The notes beneath the pieces are model-generated. The model was not told where the DNA came from. It made no database searches and saw only the letters and a program-made list of their open reading frames with translations. A program made the translations under genes and the position numbers. From positions 1,054,001-1,118,000 of the forward strand of contig NZ_JAFW01000001.1 in the NCBI RefSeq assembly GCF_000526335.1: a stretch of DNA of 64,000 nucleotides, written 5' to 3'. Positions 17,236 through 26,418 of the stretch are shown here, piece after piece; position 1 is the first letter of the stretch, and the number at the start of each line of letters is the position of its first letter. The stretch is from Arthrobacter sp. 31Y. Its GTDB lineage: Bacteria; Actinomycetota; Actinomycetes; Actinomycetales; Micrococcaceae.

Positions 17236-18195
17236 TCAGGGGATGTTTTTGCCCCTAGCTGCCACCCACAATCCGTACCATTCGGCACGGGACATCGTGG
17301 CAGCCACGGAGGCAGCATCGGCGCATGCTTCTATCCGGGCAGGATTGGTGGTTCCCACCACCGGGGAAATCCTTGCGGGATGCTTCATGAGCCAGCCCAG
17401 CAGCACCGCTTCAGGCGTGGTGCCCTTCTCCACCGCCAACCGTTCCAGCATGCCCGCCGTAGCCGACTCAGCCGGTGACAACTCTGCAGACTTCGCTCCC
17501 GTATAGCGTCCCTGGGCCAGGGAGCCATACGCCTGAAGTTCAATTCCCTTGGCCATGCAATGCTCCACGGTCCCGTGCGGAAAGCTGTATTCCAGCCCCT
17601 CTGCATGGTTGACCAGCACAGTGCTCTCCAGCCAGTCCCGCCGCAGCAAGCTCATTTCCAGCTGGTTCGCAACGATGCGCGTCTCCAGCTCGTCCTGAAG
17701 GTAGGCGATCTGCGCACCGGACATGTTGGACACACCCAGCTGCCGCACTTTGCCTTCCGCCATCAACCGCCCGACGGCGTCCGCCACCTCGCGCGGGTCC
17801 ATCAACGGATCGGGCCGGTGCAGGAGCAGCACGTCCACGTAGTCCGTTTGGAGCCGTTTCAGGCTTTGGTTGACCCGTTCAAGAATGGCGTCCTTGCTGA
17901 GGTCGTAGTGCGTTTCCAACCCGCGCTCGCCCAGCCTGATACCGCATTTGCTTTGCAGCTGGATCTTTTCGCGCAGGCCTTGCGAACGGGCGAGGACTTC
18001 GCCAAACACGGCCTCCGACTTTCCACTGCGGTAAATATCCGCATGGTCGAACAGCTCAATGCCGATGTTCTGTGCGGCGTCTATCACCGCAGCTGCCTGA
18101 TCGATCTCTGCAGCACCGTAGGACGTGCCGTCCCAAGGTCCACCGAGGCCCATGCAGCCGTAGATGAGGCGTCCCCGCCCGTTCGCAATAGTCAT
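17236..18195 (-). CDS. Aldo/keto reductase (YdhF-like)
   Basis: A 319-residue (alpha/beta)8 oxidoreductase using NADPH. The tetrad is recognisable: Asp and Tyr in FDHADIYRSGKSE, Lys in QSKCGIR and His in LLLHRPDPL; LGVSNMSGAQI is typical of the family. I start at the ATG at 18195 because the upstream in-frame start would overlap the neighbouring GH13 gene and adds no similarity. It lies downstream of the GH13 gene on the same strand with a 23-bp gap, so it may belong to the alpha-glucoside operon. Substrate unknown. Confidence 0.92.
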   Translation of the reverse strand: MTIANGRGRLIYGCMGLGGPWDGTSYGAAEIDQAAAVIDAAQNIGIELFDHADIYRSGKSEAVFGEVLARSQGLREKIQLQSKCGIRLGERGLETHYDLSKDAILERVNQSLKRLQTDYVDVLLLHRPDPLMDPREVADAVGRLMAEGKVRQLGVSNMSGAQIAYLQDELETRIVANQLEMSLLRRDWLESTVLVNHAEGLEYSFPHGTVEHCMAKGIELQAYGSLAQGRYTGAKSAELSPAESATAGMLERLAVEKGTTPEAVLLGWLMKHPARISPVVGTTNPARIEACADAASVAATMSRAEWYGLWVAARGKNIP

Positions 18196-18218
18196 GCTTT
18201 TAGTTTTACCCGCTGCCC

Positions 18219-19970
18219 TTAGGAGTTGCGGACAACCCACGCAGTGGTGTCGGCCGGGAGCTTGCCGTTGTCCAGCGGCCCGCTGGACACAACGACCCCG
18301 CCCTCGGGAAGCTCAACAGGATCACTGCCGAAGTTGGTCACCGTGTGCCAGCCACCGGGGCGGCTGAAGTGCAACACGTCCTGGTTGCCGGTCTCAACCC
18401 ATTCGAGTTCCTCGTCGGCCTGCAGGTCACTGCGCAGACGGAGTGCTTCACGGTAAAGCTCCAAGGTGGAACCCTCCACTCCCTCCTGCTTGGCTACTGC
18501 GTAGTCCTGGAACCACTCCGGCTGCGGCAAGTGCGCCCCACCGGCACCAAAGCCGAAGGATGAGCCTTCCGCGGTCCACGGCAACGGCACGCGGCAACCG
18601 TCGCGGCCGATCTCAACGCCAGGGTTGCGGAAGAAGGACGGGTCCTGACGCTCGGCGTCGGGAATTTCCGACACTTCACGCAAACCCAGCTCTTCACCTT
18701 GGTAAAGGTAAGCCGAGCCGGGAAGCGCGAGCAGCAGGAGCGTTGCCGCGCGGGCACGACGCAAGCCGAGTTCGACGTCGAGCTCTTCAGCCGGCGCGCC
18801 AGCCAACAGCCATCCTTTGCCGTCCTGGCCCTTGGTGCCGCCGGTGACATCCTGGGCAGCGTTGGTTCCCTGCGCTACGGAGCCACCCTTTGGCAGGCCG
18901 TAGCGGGTGGCGTGGCGGACGACGTCGTGGTTGGAGAAGACCCACGTGGAAGATGCGCCGGATTCCTTGGCAGCCACCAGGTTGTCCGTGATGATCTTCT
19001 TGAAGGAAGCGGCATCGAAATCGGACTGCAGGAGATCGAAGTTGAACGCCTGGCCCAGCCCTTCCGGGCTGGCGTAACGGGCACGGCGGGTTTCGTGGAC
19101 CCAGGCCTCTGCCACAGCGGTTCGCGGCGGGTTGTACTCGTTGAAGAGCTTGCGCCACTCTGCGTAGACCTCGTGAACTTCATCGCGGTCCCAGAACGGG
19201 TGGGAGCCATCGGCGAATCCATCGGTGCCGTGGGCTTTGGCCTCAAGGTCCGCTTTCATGGGCAGCGGCTCGGAAAGGTCCTTCGCCATGCCGTGGGCAA
19301 CATCGATGCGGAAACCGTCCACGCCACGGTCCGACCAGAAACGAAGGGTCTTCAGGAAGTCCTCGCGGATCTCCGGGTTCTCCCAGTTGAAGTCCGGCTG
19401 CTCCTTGGCGAAGATGTGCATGTACCACTGGCCTGGCGTGCCGTCCGGTTCGGTGATGCGATCCCAGATGGGTCCGCCGAAGACGGAATCCCAGTCCGAC
19501 GGCGGCAACTCGCCATTCTCTCCCCGTCCGTCCCGGAAGATGTAGCGCTCGCGTGCTGCCGAGCCCTTGGGCGAGGCCAGCGCTTCCTTGAACCACTCGT
19601 GGCGGTCCGAGGAGTGGTTGGGGACGATGTCCACCACGATCTTGATGCCTGCGGCGTGCAGGGCCGCGGCCATCTCGTCGAAGTCCTCAAGCGTTCCCAG
19701 CTTCGGATCCACATTGCGGTAGTCATCGACGTCGTAGCCGCCGTCCGCGAGCGCAGAGGGGTAGAACGGACTCAGCCAGACGGCGTCGATTCCCAACTCT
19801 TTCAGGTACGGGACTTTGGCCGTGACGCCTTTGATGTCGCCCAGACCGTCGCCATTCGCGTCAGAGAAGCTGCGCGGATAGATCTGGTAGACAGCAGCCT
19901 GGCGCCACCAGTTCGGATCGGACATACGGTCGGTGCCGGTACGGTGTGCCTGTGTGGCGGAAGTGCTCAC
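18219..19970 (-). CDS. GH13 alpha-glucosidase / oligo-1,6-glucosidase
   Basis: Retaining glycoside hydrolase of 583 residues. The barrel starts at WWRQAAVYQIYPRSF; the nucleophile is Asp223 (GFRIDVAHG), the acid/base Glu288 (VAEAWV) and the transition-state Asp349 (VFSNHD). No signal peptide, so it acts in the cytoplasm on imported alpha-glucosides, maltooligosaccharides or sucrose isomers. Two in-frame Met residues exist; the second (residue 16, just before SDPNWW) is also possible. It is downstream of two sugar permeases and a binding protein, and a TAAATTTA-containing site lies just upstream at 19984-20000. Confidence 0.94.
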   Translation of the reverse strand: MSTSATQAHRTGTDRMSDPNWWRQAAVYQIYPRSFSDANGDGLGDIKGVTAKVPYLKELGIDAVWLSPFYPSALADGGYDVDDYRNVDPKLGTLEDFDEMAAALHAAGIKIVVDIVPNHSSDRHEWFKEALASPKGSAARERYIFRDGRGENGELPPSDWDSVFGGPIWDRITEPDGTPGQWYMHIFAKEQPDFNWENPEIREDFLKTLRFWSDRGVDGFRIDVAHGMAKDLSEPLPMKADLEAKAHGTDGFADGSHPFWDRDEVHEVYAEWRKLFNEYNPPRTAVAEAWVHETRRARYASPEGLGQAFNFDLLQSDFDAASFKKIITDNLVAAKESGASSTWVFSNHDVVRHATRYGLPKGGSVAQGTNAAQDVTGGTKGQDGKGWLLAGAPAEELDVELGLRRARAATLLLLALPGSAYLYQGEELGLREVSEIPDAERQDPSFFRNPGVEIGRDGCRVPLPWTAEGSSFGFGAGGAHLPQPEWFQDYAVAKQEGVEGSTLELYREALRLRSDLQADEELEWVETGNQDVLHFSRPGGWHTVTNFGSDPVELPEGGVVVSSGPLDNGKLPADTTAWVVRNS

Positions 19971-19983
19971 GAAACTCCTTTGA

Positions 19984-20000
19984 TTTAGAATCTAAATTTA
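19984..20000. promoter_or_regulatory. Candidate ROK-repressor operator upstream of the GH13 gene
   Basis: TTTAGA-A-TCTAAA is an exact odd palindrome at 19984-19996 and runs into TAAATTTA at 19993-20000, immediately before the GH13 start. The same octamer occurs three times in the regulatory region of the binding-protein and ROK genes at 23283-23381. Shared control is inferred. Confidence 0.55.
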
Positions 20001-20047
20001 TCTTCGGGACCAGTATGAAACGCCGGTCCGCTGAAGGTCAACAATGC

Positions 20048-20923
20048 TCAGCCCTTAACAGCACCCTGCGTCACACCGGCCATCACCCAACGCTGGGTGA
20101 ACAGGTAAGCAACGATCGCCGGCGCCATAGCCATCAGATACGAGGCGAAGGACACGTGATAGTTGTTGCTGAACTGCGTCTGGAAAAGGTTCTGCCGGAC
20201 GGGAAGCGTTTGCATGGCCGGATCGGAAATAATCAGCGACGGCATCATGAAGTCATTCCACGCATAGAGGAAAGCGAAGATCCCCACGGTGGCGCTCATC
20301 GGCGCCAGCAAAGGAAAGATGAGCTTCCAGAAGGTCTGCCAAGTAGTAGCGCCGTCGATCCTGGCGCTCTCTTCCAACTCCATGGGGATGGAACGAAGGA
20401 ACGCCGTGAAGAGCAGCACACTGAAGCTCAACTGAAACATGGTGGCCAGCAGGATGACGCCGAACGGGTTATCCAAGCCGAGGCGTCCTGTGAGCTGGAT
20501 CTGCGGCAAGGCAACCACAGGGAAGGGAATGAACATGGCCCCCAGAAGGTAGAAGAACGAGTACCTGAAAAGCCTCCGTTCCCAGTTCCGCACAATCGCG
20601 TAGGAAGCGAAAGCAGCAAGCACGATCGTGGCAAGGACGGTCCCCGCTGTCACCAGCAGAGACATCGCGGCACCCACCGGGAAGTTCGTCAAGGTCCAGG
20701 CCTGGAAGAAGCCGTCAAGACTGAACGGCGCCGGGAAGGAAAAGGCGTTTCCATCCACAGCCTGCCCCTGGGTCTTGAACGCCATGGAGACTGTCACATA
20801 CAGGGGAAGGAGCACTGTCACCGCGCACAGGACCAGGACGGTGGTTGCCGGCCAGTTCACACGTTCAACTGTGGAGCTGGATTTCTTGGTCATCAGTTGC
20901 TTGGTCATCGATTCTTTGTTCAT
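20048..20923 (-). CDS. CUT1 sugar ABC transporter permease (MalG-like)
   Basis: A 291-residue permease with six membrane helices and the conserved EAA motif ELEESARIDGATTWQTFWKLIFPLL. Start chosen at 20923 because MNKESM overlaps the stop of the upstream permease by one base; Met at 20908 or 20893 are alternatives. With its partner permease and the binding protein it imports an alpha-glucoside. No ATPase gene is nearby, so a shared MsiK/UgpC-type ATPase encoded elsewhere is expected. Confidence 0.93.
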   Translation of the reverse strand: MNKESMTKQLMTKKSSSTVERVNWPATTVLVLCAVTVLLPLYVTVSMAFKTQGQAVDGNAFSFPAPFSLDGFFQAWTLTNFPVGAAMSLLVTAGTVLATIVLAAFASYAIVRNWERRLFRYSFFYLLGAMFIPFPVVALPQIQLTGRLGLDNPFGVILLATMFQLSFSVLLFTAFLRSIPMELEESARIDGATTWQTFWKLIFPLLAPMSATVGIFAFLYAWNDFMMPSLIISDPAMQTLPVRQNLFQTQFSNNYHVSFASYLMAMAPAIVAYLFTQRWVMAGVTQGAVKG

Positions 20924-21882
20924 CACAGTGCATTCCGTCCGCGAGTCAGCGAGAGCTGTAGGAGAGAGATCAGGATGGCCACCACGAAGAAGATGGTGGC
21001 ATTGGCCATCTGGTAGGCGTAGTCGCCGCCGTTGAAGCCGGAGATGACAGTCATGGCGATGCTCCGGGTAGAGGTCCCCGGGCCTCCGTTGGTCAGTCCC
21101 ACGATGATGTCGTAGGCGTTGAGGAAGCCCTTGAAGCCGAGAATGATGTTGATCACCACGTAACCGGCCACCAGAGGGAGGGTGATCTTCACCAGTTGCT
21201 GGAATTTGCTTGCGCCGTCGATTTCCGCTGCCTCGTAGACGTCTCCGGGCACCGCTACAAGTCCCGCGATGTAGATGAGCAGGGCTCCGGGAACTGCCTG
21301 CCAGGCCGTGACCATCACGATTGCTATCCACGCGAAGTCCGGATTGGCGAGCAGACTGCTTTCAAGCCAGGGAATTCCTGCCGCAGCACCCAGCGACGGC
21401 AGGGAGTTCGAAAACAGGAAGTTGAAGACGTAGGCGATGATGATGCCGGAAACCACCATGGGAATGACGAAGATGGTCCGCAGAGCCGACTTCATCCGGA
21501 TGCGCGAGGTGAGTCCTACGGCAAGAAGGAAGGCAACCACGTTAACAGCGATCACTGTGACGATGGAAAATCCGAAGGTGAAAAGGTAACTCTGCAGGAT
21601 GGCCGGATCGCTGAAAATAGCAATGTAGTTGGTCAGCCCGATGAACTCCCAGTCGCCGATGCCAATGGAGTCCGTGAAGCTGAAGAAGATGCCAATGACG
21701 CCCGGGACGGTGATGGCCAAGGTGAAAAGGATGAGGCTGGGCACCAGGAAGAAATAGAAGATGGGCTCAACGCGCCGCTTCCTTTGCCGGCTAGGGGGAC
21801 TCTGCATTTGGCGATGCTTGATTTCGCGATTTCTGGTTTCGCGGCTCTGCCCGGAGGTGGTTGGGGTGCTGATGCTGGACAT
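20923..21882 (-). CDS. CUT1 sugar ABC transporter permease (MalF-like)
   Basis: A 319-residue permease: basic N-terminus ending RQRKRRVEP, then about six membrane segments and the EAA loop DVYEAAEIDGASKFQQLVKITLPL. It follows the binding-protein gene by 25 bp and overlaps its partner permease by one base. Together they form the inner-membrane pore of an alpha-glucoside importer. Confidence 0.93.
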   Translation of the reverse strand: MSSISTPTTSGQSRETRNREIKHRQMQSPPSRQRKRRVEPIFYFFLVPSLILFTLAITVPGVIGIFFSFTDSIGIGDWEFIGLTNYIAIFSDPAILQSYLFTFGFSIVTVIAVNVVAFLLAVGLTSRIRMKSALRTIFVIPMVVSGIIIAYVFNFLFSNSLPSLGAAAGIPWLESSLLANPDFAWIAIVMVTAWQAVPGALLIYIAGLVAVPGDVYEAAEIDGASKFQQLVKITLPLVAGYVVINIILGFKGFLNAYDIIVGLTNGGPGTSTRSIAMTVISGFNGGDYAYQMANATIFFVVAILISLLQLSLTRGRNAL

Positions 21883-21907
21883 GTGTCTGACTCCCTATGG
21901 GTATGCA

Positions 21908-23194
21908 CTACTGGCGGAACGCCAGGCGCGCCCAATCTGCGTCGAGGGTGCGGAGGGTGGATGCAGGGGACGCGCCGAACACGATTGCCTGCGTGTAGTT
22001 CATGATCGGGATGGTGCGGGGAACGAGAACCGACGGGCCTTGATACACCTTGGCGTCGTTGTAGTACTCCACCATCCCTTCGATCCTGGGATCGGGGACG
22101 TTTGCTGTGTCCTTGGTGGGTGTGAAGCCCAACTGAGATTTGTTGTAGGCATCAATCACCTCGGGCTGGTACAGGTACTCCAGGAAGTCACGCGCAGCAT
22201 CCTTATGCTTGGAAGCCTCCGGAATCCACGCCGCGAGGTCCACATTGACGCGGACGCGCAAGTCTTCGGGGTCCTCAGTCATGGGCAGCGGAAAGGTTCC
22301 GAGTTGCAGATCGGGGGCAGTCTTGGCGATCTCGCTGAAGGCCCAGGGGCCCTGGAGGTACATGGCGGCCTTGCCCTGTGAGAACGCCAGGTTTCCATCA
22401 CCGTACGCCCGGCTGGCAGCATCCTTGTTGACGTAGCCCTTTGCCAGCGTCAACATCTTCTGGACGGGCTGATCAAAGTCTTTCTGGAATGACGCCGAAG
22501 AATCCGGCCCGACGTCCACGCCTTCAGCGTCAAGCTTCTTGAAGAAGTCCAGGGTGTCCAACTGGCCGCCTACCGAGTAGTCAAACCACCCTTGGGCGAT
22601 GGTCCAGTCATCCTTCCAGGTGGCATAGAACGGCGTTACTCCGGCAGCTTTCAGCGCTTCACACGCTGCGATCAGTTCACTCCAGGTGGTGGGGACCGCA
22701 ATGTTGTGGGCAGCGAAGATCTCCTTGTTGTAGATCACCGAGGATGCCATGACCGAGTACGGCAAGGCACTGGTCCGGCCCGGATAGGAACCGTACTGTT
22801 CCATGAGCGGCTTGAGGTCCTCGCGGATGCGGGAGGCCGCGTCCGTTCCGGACAGATCGCTCAACGCTCCGCGCTGAACGAACCGGGACGTTTCCATGTT
22901 GTAGTTGGCGAGGGCAATGTCCGGCGGATTGCCGCGGACGAAACTCGCGGACACGACGTCGACGCCGGAAGTGTCCAGCACCACCTCAGTGTCATCCTGC
23001 GAAGCGTTGTAGTCGGCAACCAGTTTGGTCATGAACCCAATGGCTTCCCGTTTGCTGAACGTGAAGCGAATGGTCTCCTTGCCTGTCTCTCCCGCGCCTG
23101 ATTCTCCGGTGCAGCCGGAGAGAAGGCCGGAAAGCAGCGCCAAGCCCAAGCCCATCGCTGCGAAGCGTTTCCTGCGTGTCATTTTCACAGACAC
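21908..23194 (-). CDS. Extracellular sugar-binding lipoprotein (CUT1)
   Basis: A 428-residue binding protein with lipoprotein signal: basic MTRRKR, hydrophobic core, lipobox LLSGC. The GTG at 23194 has AAAGGG in front; the in-frame ATG at 23182 is an alternative. Motifs such as LPYSVMASSVIYNKEIF and TTWSELIAACEALKAAGVTPF are typical of family 1 solute-binding proteins. First gene of an operon with two permeases and probably the GH13 enzyme and reductase. Divergent from the ROK regulator, with operator-like sites between them. Confidence 0.93.
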   Translation of the reverse strand: MSVKMTRRKRFAAMGLGLALLSGLLSGCTGESGAGETGKETIRFTFSKREAIGFMTKLVADYNASQDDTEVVLDTSGVDVVSASFVRGNPPDIALANYNMETSRFVQRGALSDLSGTDAASRIREDLKPLMEQYGSYPGRTSALPYSVMASSVIYNKEIFAAHNIAVPTTWSELIAACEALKAAGVTPFYATWKDDWTIAQGWFDYSVGGQLDTLDFFKKLDAEGVDVGPDSSASFQKDFDQPVQKMLTLAKGYVNKDAASRAYGDGNLAFSQGKAAMYLQGPWAFSEIAKTAPDLQLGTFPLPMTEDPEDLRVRVNVDLAAWIPEASKHKDAARDFLEYLYQPEVIDAYNKSQLGFTPTKDTANVPDPRIEGMVEYYNDAKVYQGPSVLVPRTIPIMNYTQAIVFGASPASTLRTLDADWARLAFRQ

Positions 23195-23282
23195 CGTAGC
23201 CCTTTCGTCTTGCGGACCTCAGTGGCCGCATTGCATCGTGCAGCGGACTGAGTGCAGCGCCACGCGAAGTTTAGATAGGCCA

Positions 23283-23382
23283 TAAATTTATTACCTATCG
23301 CTAACCATGGTGAGTGATGTCCGCCACAGCGTCAAGAGTTGAGCGAAATGCGTCGTCATCTAAATTTATGCACTAAATTTAG
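23283..23382. promoter_or_regulatory. Candidate ROK operators in the divergent promoter region
   Basis: The 238-bp gap between the binding-protein and ROK genes contains TAAATTTA at 23283-23290 and a perfect inverted repeat, CTAAATTTA (23360-23368), 5-base spacer, TAAATTTAG (23374-23382). Such AT-rich blocks stand out in this GC-rich genome. The first copy is flanked by GATAGG (23273-23278) and CCTATC (23294-23299). Likely targets of the adjacent repressor. Confidence 0.6.
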
Positions 23383-23432
23383 AGAGACCGCTCTATCATC
23401 CCGGTGGACGGCTAAAGAGTTGGAGCTCATGA

Positions 23433-24656
23433 ATGCAGCCCGGGACCGCACCGTCAACGCAACTAGTACGCAGGGTCAATGCCAGCGCAATGCTCAAGGC
23501 CATGCGCGGCGCCGGCATTGTCACAGGCACCGAACTCATGGCGGCCACCGGACTTTCACGCGCCACCGTCATATCCATCTGTGACGAACTCGTCCGTCTC
23601 GGGTGGCTCCAGGAATTGGAAAACCAGAGAGGAGCCGGCGACTACGTCAAGGGCAGGCCGGCTCGGCGCTTCGCTTTCGACGACAGTGCCGCCAGCGTGA
23701 TCGGCATCGACATAGGAGCCAACAAGATCACGGCGATCGTGGCTGACATGGCCGGAACACCCTTATCCCAAGTCACCATGCCCTTCCGCGCCTACAACGT
23801 CCCGGCCGATGAACGCGCAGACGTGTTGGACCGGATCGTGGCCGATGCCTTGGAGAAGGCCGGCATTTCCGCAGATTCTGTTCTTGCCGTATCCGTTGGT
23901 GTGGCTGCACCGGTCAGCCGTCAGGGCGAAGTCCTCACTGCCCAGGAGTTCTGGAAATCCTTTGATGTGCGCCGGATCGTTTCCGAGCGTCACGGGTGGC
24001 ACGTGCTCTTGGAGAACGATGCCAACCTCGCGGCCCTCGCAGAACGCTGGCAGGGCAGCGCGCAGGGTGTGGACAACCTGGTGGTCATGCTGGCCGGCGA
24101 CCGCCTTGGGTCAGGAATCATGGAATCCGGCCGTTTGCTCCATGGGCAGGTTGGCGGCTTTGGGGAGCTGGGATACCTGGACACCGTGGATGGGGTGGGC
24201 GACACCTACGGCATCGCCCACTATGCAACGCTGTGGGGCCGGGAGGTCCTTGACTCTGGTACGGAAACGACGCTGCGGGCACTGTGCGACGGCAATCCTG
24301 AAGCCCTCACCGCAGAGATGGTCTTCAGGGCAGCAGCGGAAGGCGACCAAGCATCCCGTGACGTCCTCGAGCGCATGGCGCACCGCATGGCCCGGGTTGT
24401 GGGCTCCATCAGCACTTTGGTGAATCCCGAGTTGGTGGTCATTGCCGGAGCTGTGGCAGCGTCTGCCCGTGCCCTGATCCCCGCCATGGAAAAGCAGGTA
24501 CACGAGTTCACCTTCACTCCCCCACGCCTGGCAACCTCCGAACTCGGCGACGGCATCGTGTCCCTCGGCGCGATCCGCCATGCCCTGGACCACGTGGAAG
24601 AGCACGCCCTGGATCTCTACCCTGCGTCATTGCCCAAGCACGCACCAGCGGGCTGA
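23433..24656 (+). CDS. ROK-family transcriptional regulator (XylR/NagC type)
   Basis: A 407-residue repressor: N-terminal winged helix (about residues 10-75; MKAMRGAGIVTGTELMAATGLSRATV region), then a sugar-kinase-like fold with VIGIDIGANKITAIVADM and LLENDANLAALAERW. The kinase-like zinc cysteines are absent (DTVDGVGDTYG region), which some ROK regulators also lack. GGAG is correctly spaced before the ATG at 23433. Divergent from the alpha-glucoside operon, which it probably represses through the TAAATTTA sites; the sugar inducer is unknown. Confidence 0.92.
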   Translation: MQPGTAPSTQLVRRVNASAMLKAMRGAGIVTGTELMAATGLSRATVISICDELVRLGWLQELENQRGAGDYVKGRPARRFAFDDSAASVIGIDIGANKITAIVADMAGTPLSQVTMPFRAYNVPADERADVLDRIVADALEKAGISADSVLAVSVGVAAPVSRQGEVLTAQEFWKSFDVRRIVSERHGWHVLLENDANLAALAERWQGSAQGVDNLVVMLAGDRLGSGIMESGRLLHGQVGGFGELGYLDTVDGVGDTYGIAHYATLWGREVLDSGTETTLRALCDGNPEALTAEMVFRAAAEGDQASRDVLERMAHRMARVVGSISTLVNPELVVIAGAVAASARALIPAMEKQVHEFTFTPPRLATSELGDGIVSLGAIRHALDHVEEHALDLYPASLPKHAPAG

Positions 24657-24701
24657 TCCGCCTGGATCCGGTCCGGGGTTGGCCCTAGTTCGGCATCGCA
24701 C

Positions 24702-26273
24702 TTACTCCGGCATCGACATGGTCCGCAGGTCCAGTTGCCGGAGTACCCTGTCAGCTACTTCAGGATCGGTACCCGGCTCGTTGCGGGCCGCCACTACTTC
24801 CTGGCGGGCGGCATCCAAGGCGATGGTTTGCACGGCGATGGAAAGTTCCCGTCCACGCTTGCGTTTCTCAGCAACGGATTCGTTCTTTAGCGTGCCGTCC
24901 AACAGCTCCGCATGGAGGCGCCGCATCTTTTCCTTAACCAGGGTTACCTTCTCGGCAGGGAGTTCCTTCATGAGGTCGTGGTCCTTCAGTGCGGCCACTG
25001 CAGCGGACTGGGCCCGCTTAGCCAGGACCTTCGCGGCGTCCTGTTCATGTGTTCCGTCCTCCGTCGCGTCCAGTACGCGCATGAGCCACGGCAGAGTTAG
25101 CCCGGGGAGGACCAGGGTGGCAAGGAGCACCGCGCAGGCGATCACCAGGATCTCGTGGCGGGCGGGGAAGTCGCTGCCGTCCGGCAACGTCATGGGGAGC
25201 GCCAAGGCCAGCGCCAGGGTGGCCAGGCCGCGCATGCCACACCATGTCAGGATCAGCACTTCCTTGGGCGACGTCGGTTGCAGGAGGTTCCTGCGTTTTC
25301 GTGCGGTGAGGGCGAGCAGGCCCAGCCATAGGAAGCGCACCACGAACACCAGGATGCAGATCACCACGGCCATGCCGATCATCCCGAAAATGGCAGTGCC
25401 TTCATCGCGGATGACGTGTCGGATTTCCAGCCCCACCAGGCCAAAGGCCAGCCCGGTGGCCAGCAGCTCCACTACGTCCCAGAAGGCGGTCCGTGTAATG
25501 CGTTCGGCAGCGTCCTGCGGCCGCGTATGGCGCTGCAGTTCCAAAGCGGTGACGACGACGGCCACCACACCTGAGGCGTGCAGCTCTTCCGCGAGGATGT
25601 AGGCGGCGAAAGGAACCACCAGGGTTACGGCGCTGCGGGCAACCATTGACGTCACCAGTGTGGTGATGAACCTGGTGAGCCAACCCATCGCGATACCAAT
25701 GACCACGGCCAGTGCAGCGCCTATGACAAACTGCGGAATGACTTCAGGGCCCACTTCCTTGCCGGACATGGTTGCCGCCACCGCTGCCTGGAAGATCACG
25801 ATTGCCGCGGCGTCGTTGAAGAGTCCTTCGCTTTGAAGGACCGTGATGAGCCGGCGCGGCATGTGCACGCGGCCCGCCACGGACTCCACAGCTACGGGGT
25901 CCGGAGGGGCCACCATGGCACCCAGGGCAATCGCGGCCGGAATACCGATTCCCGGGATCATGAGCCAGGCAGCACCGGCCACCACTGCAGTGGAGACCAC
26001 CACCAATGCCACAGCCATAAGAAGGAGTGTCCGCCAGCGCACGCGGAAAACCGCCCAGGAACTCTTCTGCGCCGTAGCGAACAGCAAAGGCGGAAGGAAG
26101 ATCGGCAGGATCAGTTCAGGCGAGATCTCAAACTCGGGGAAGCCGGGAATGAAGGTGAGTCCAACAGCCAGGAGAAGCATCAGGACCGGATAGGGAAGCC
26201 GGAGCCTGTCCCCCAGGCCCACTGCCACTACCGTCGCAAGCAGCAACCCGACAATGAGCGCCAACTGATCCAT
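24702..26273 (-). CDS. Na+/H+ antiporter, CPA1 (NhaP-like) family
   Basis: A 523-residue exchanger. About 12 helices begin at MDQLALIVGLL; the transport-site region reads GAMVAPPDPVAVESV and the following SEGLFNDAAAIVIF holds the conserved Asn-Asp pair. A cytoplasmic tail of about 130 residues follows. I start at the ATG at 26273, since the upstream in-frame start adds an implausible hydrophilic leader. It exchanges Na+ (or K+) for H+ in pH and salt homeostasis. Stand-alone gene, convergent with the ROK regulator without an obvious terminator between. Confidence 0.93.
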   Translation of the reverse strand: MDQLALIVGLLLATVVAVGLGDRLRLPYPVLMLLLAVGLTFIPGFPEFEISPELILPIFLPPLLFATAQKSSWAVFRVRWRTLLLMAVALVVVSTAVVAGAAWLMIPGIGIPAAIALGAMVAPPDPVAVESVAGRVHMPRRLITVLQSEGLFNDAAAIVIFQAAVAATMSGKEVGPEVIPQFVIGAALAVVIGIAMGWLTRFITTLVTSMVARSAVTLVVPFAAYILAEELHASGVVAVVVTALELQRHTRPQDAAERITRTAFWDVVELLATGLAFGLVGLEIRHVIRDEGTAIFGMIGMAVVICILVFVVRFLWLGLLALTARKRRNLLQPTSPKEVLILTWCGMRGLATLALALALPMTLPDGSDFPARHEILVIACAVLLATLVLPGLTLPWLMRVLDATEDGTHEQDAAKVLAKRAQSAAVAALKDHDLMKELPAEKVTLVKEKMRRLHAELLDGTLKNESVAEKRKRGRELSIAVQTIALDAARQEVVAARNEPGTDPEVADRVLRQLDLRTMSMPE

Positions 26274-26418
26274 TTTCCTGCTTCCCCTGATGTTGCACGG
26301 CACTTCCCCACACCAAGCCAAAAACCAGGGCCAAGCCGAAAAAGTTCCCTACCAACATATCCCGGAGCGCCCACAGTCCACGCGGGATGAAGCGTCCGCC
26401 CGTGCCTCCGTTGCCGGG

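Noticed and set aside
18699..19988. A 429-codon plus-strand frame opposite the GH13 gene
   Set aside because: Antisense to a GH13 enzyme with the full catalytic triad; no own ribosome site or family match.
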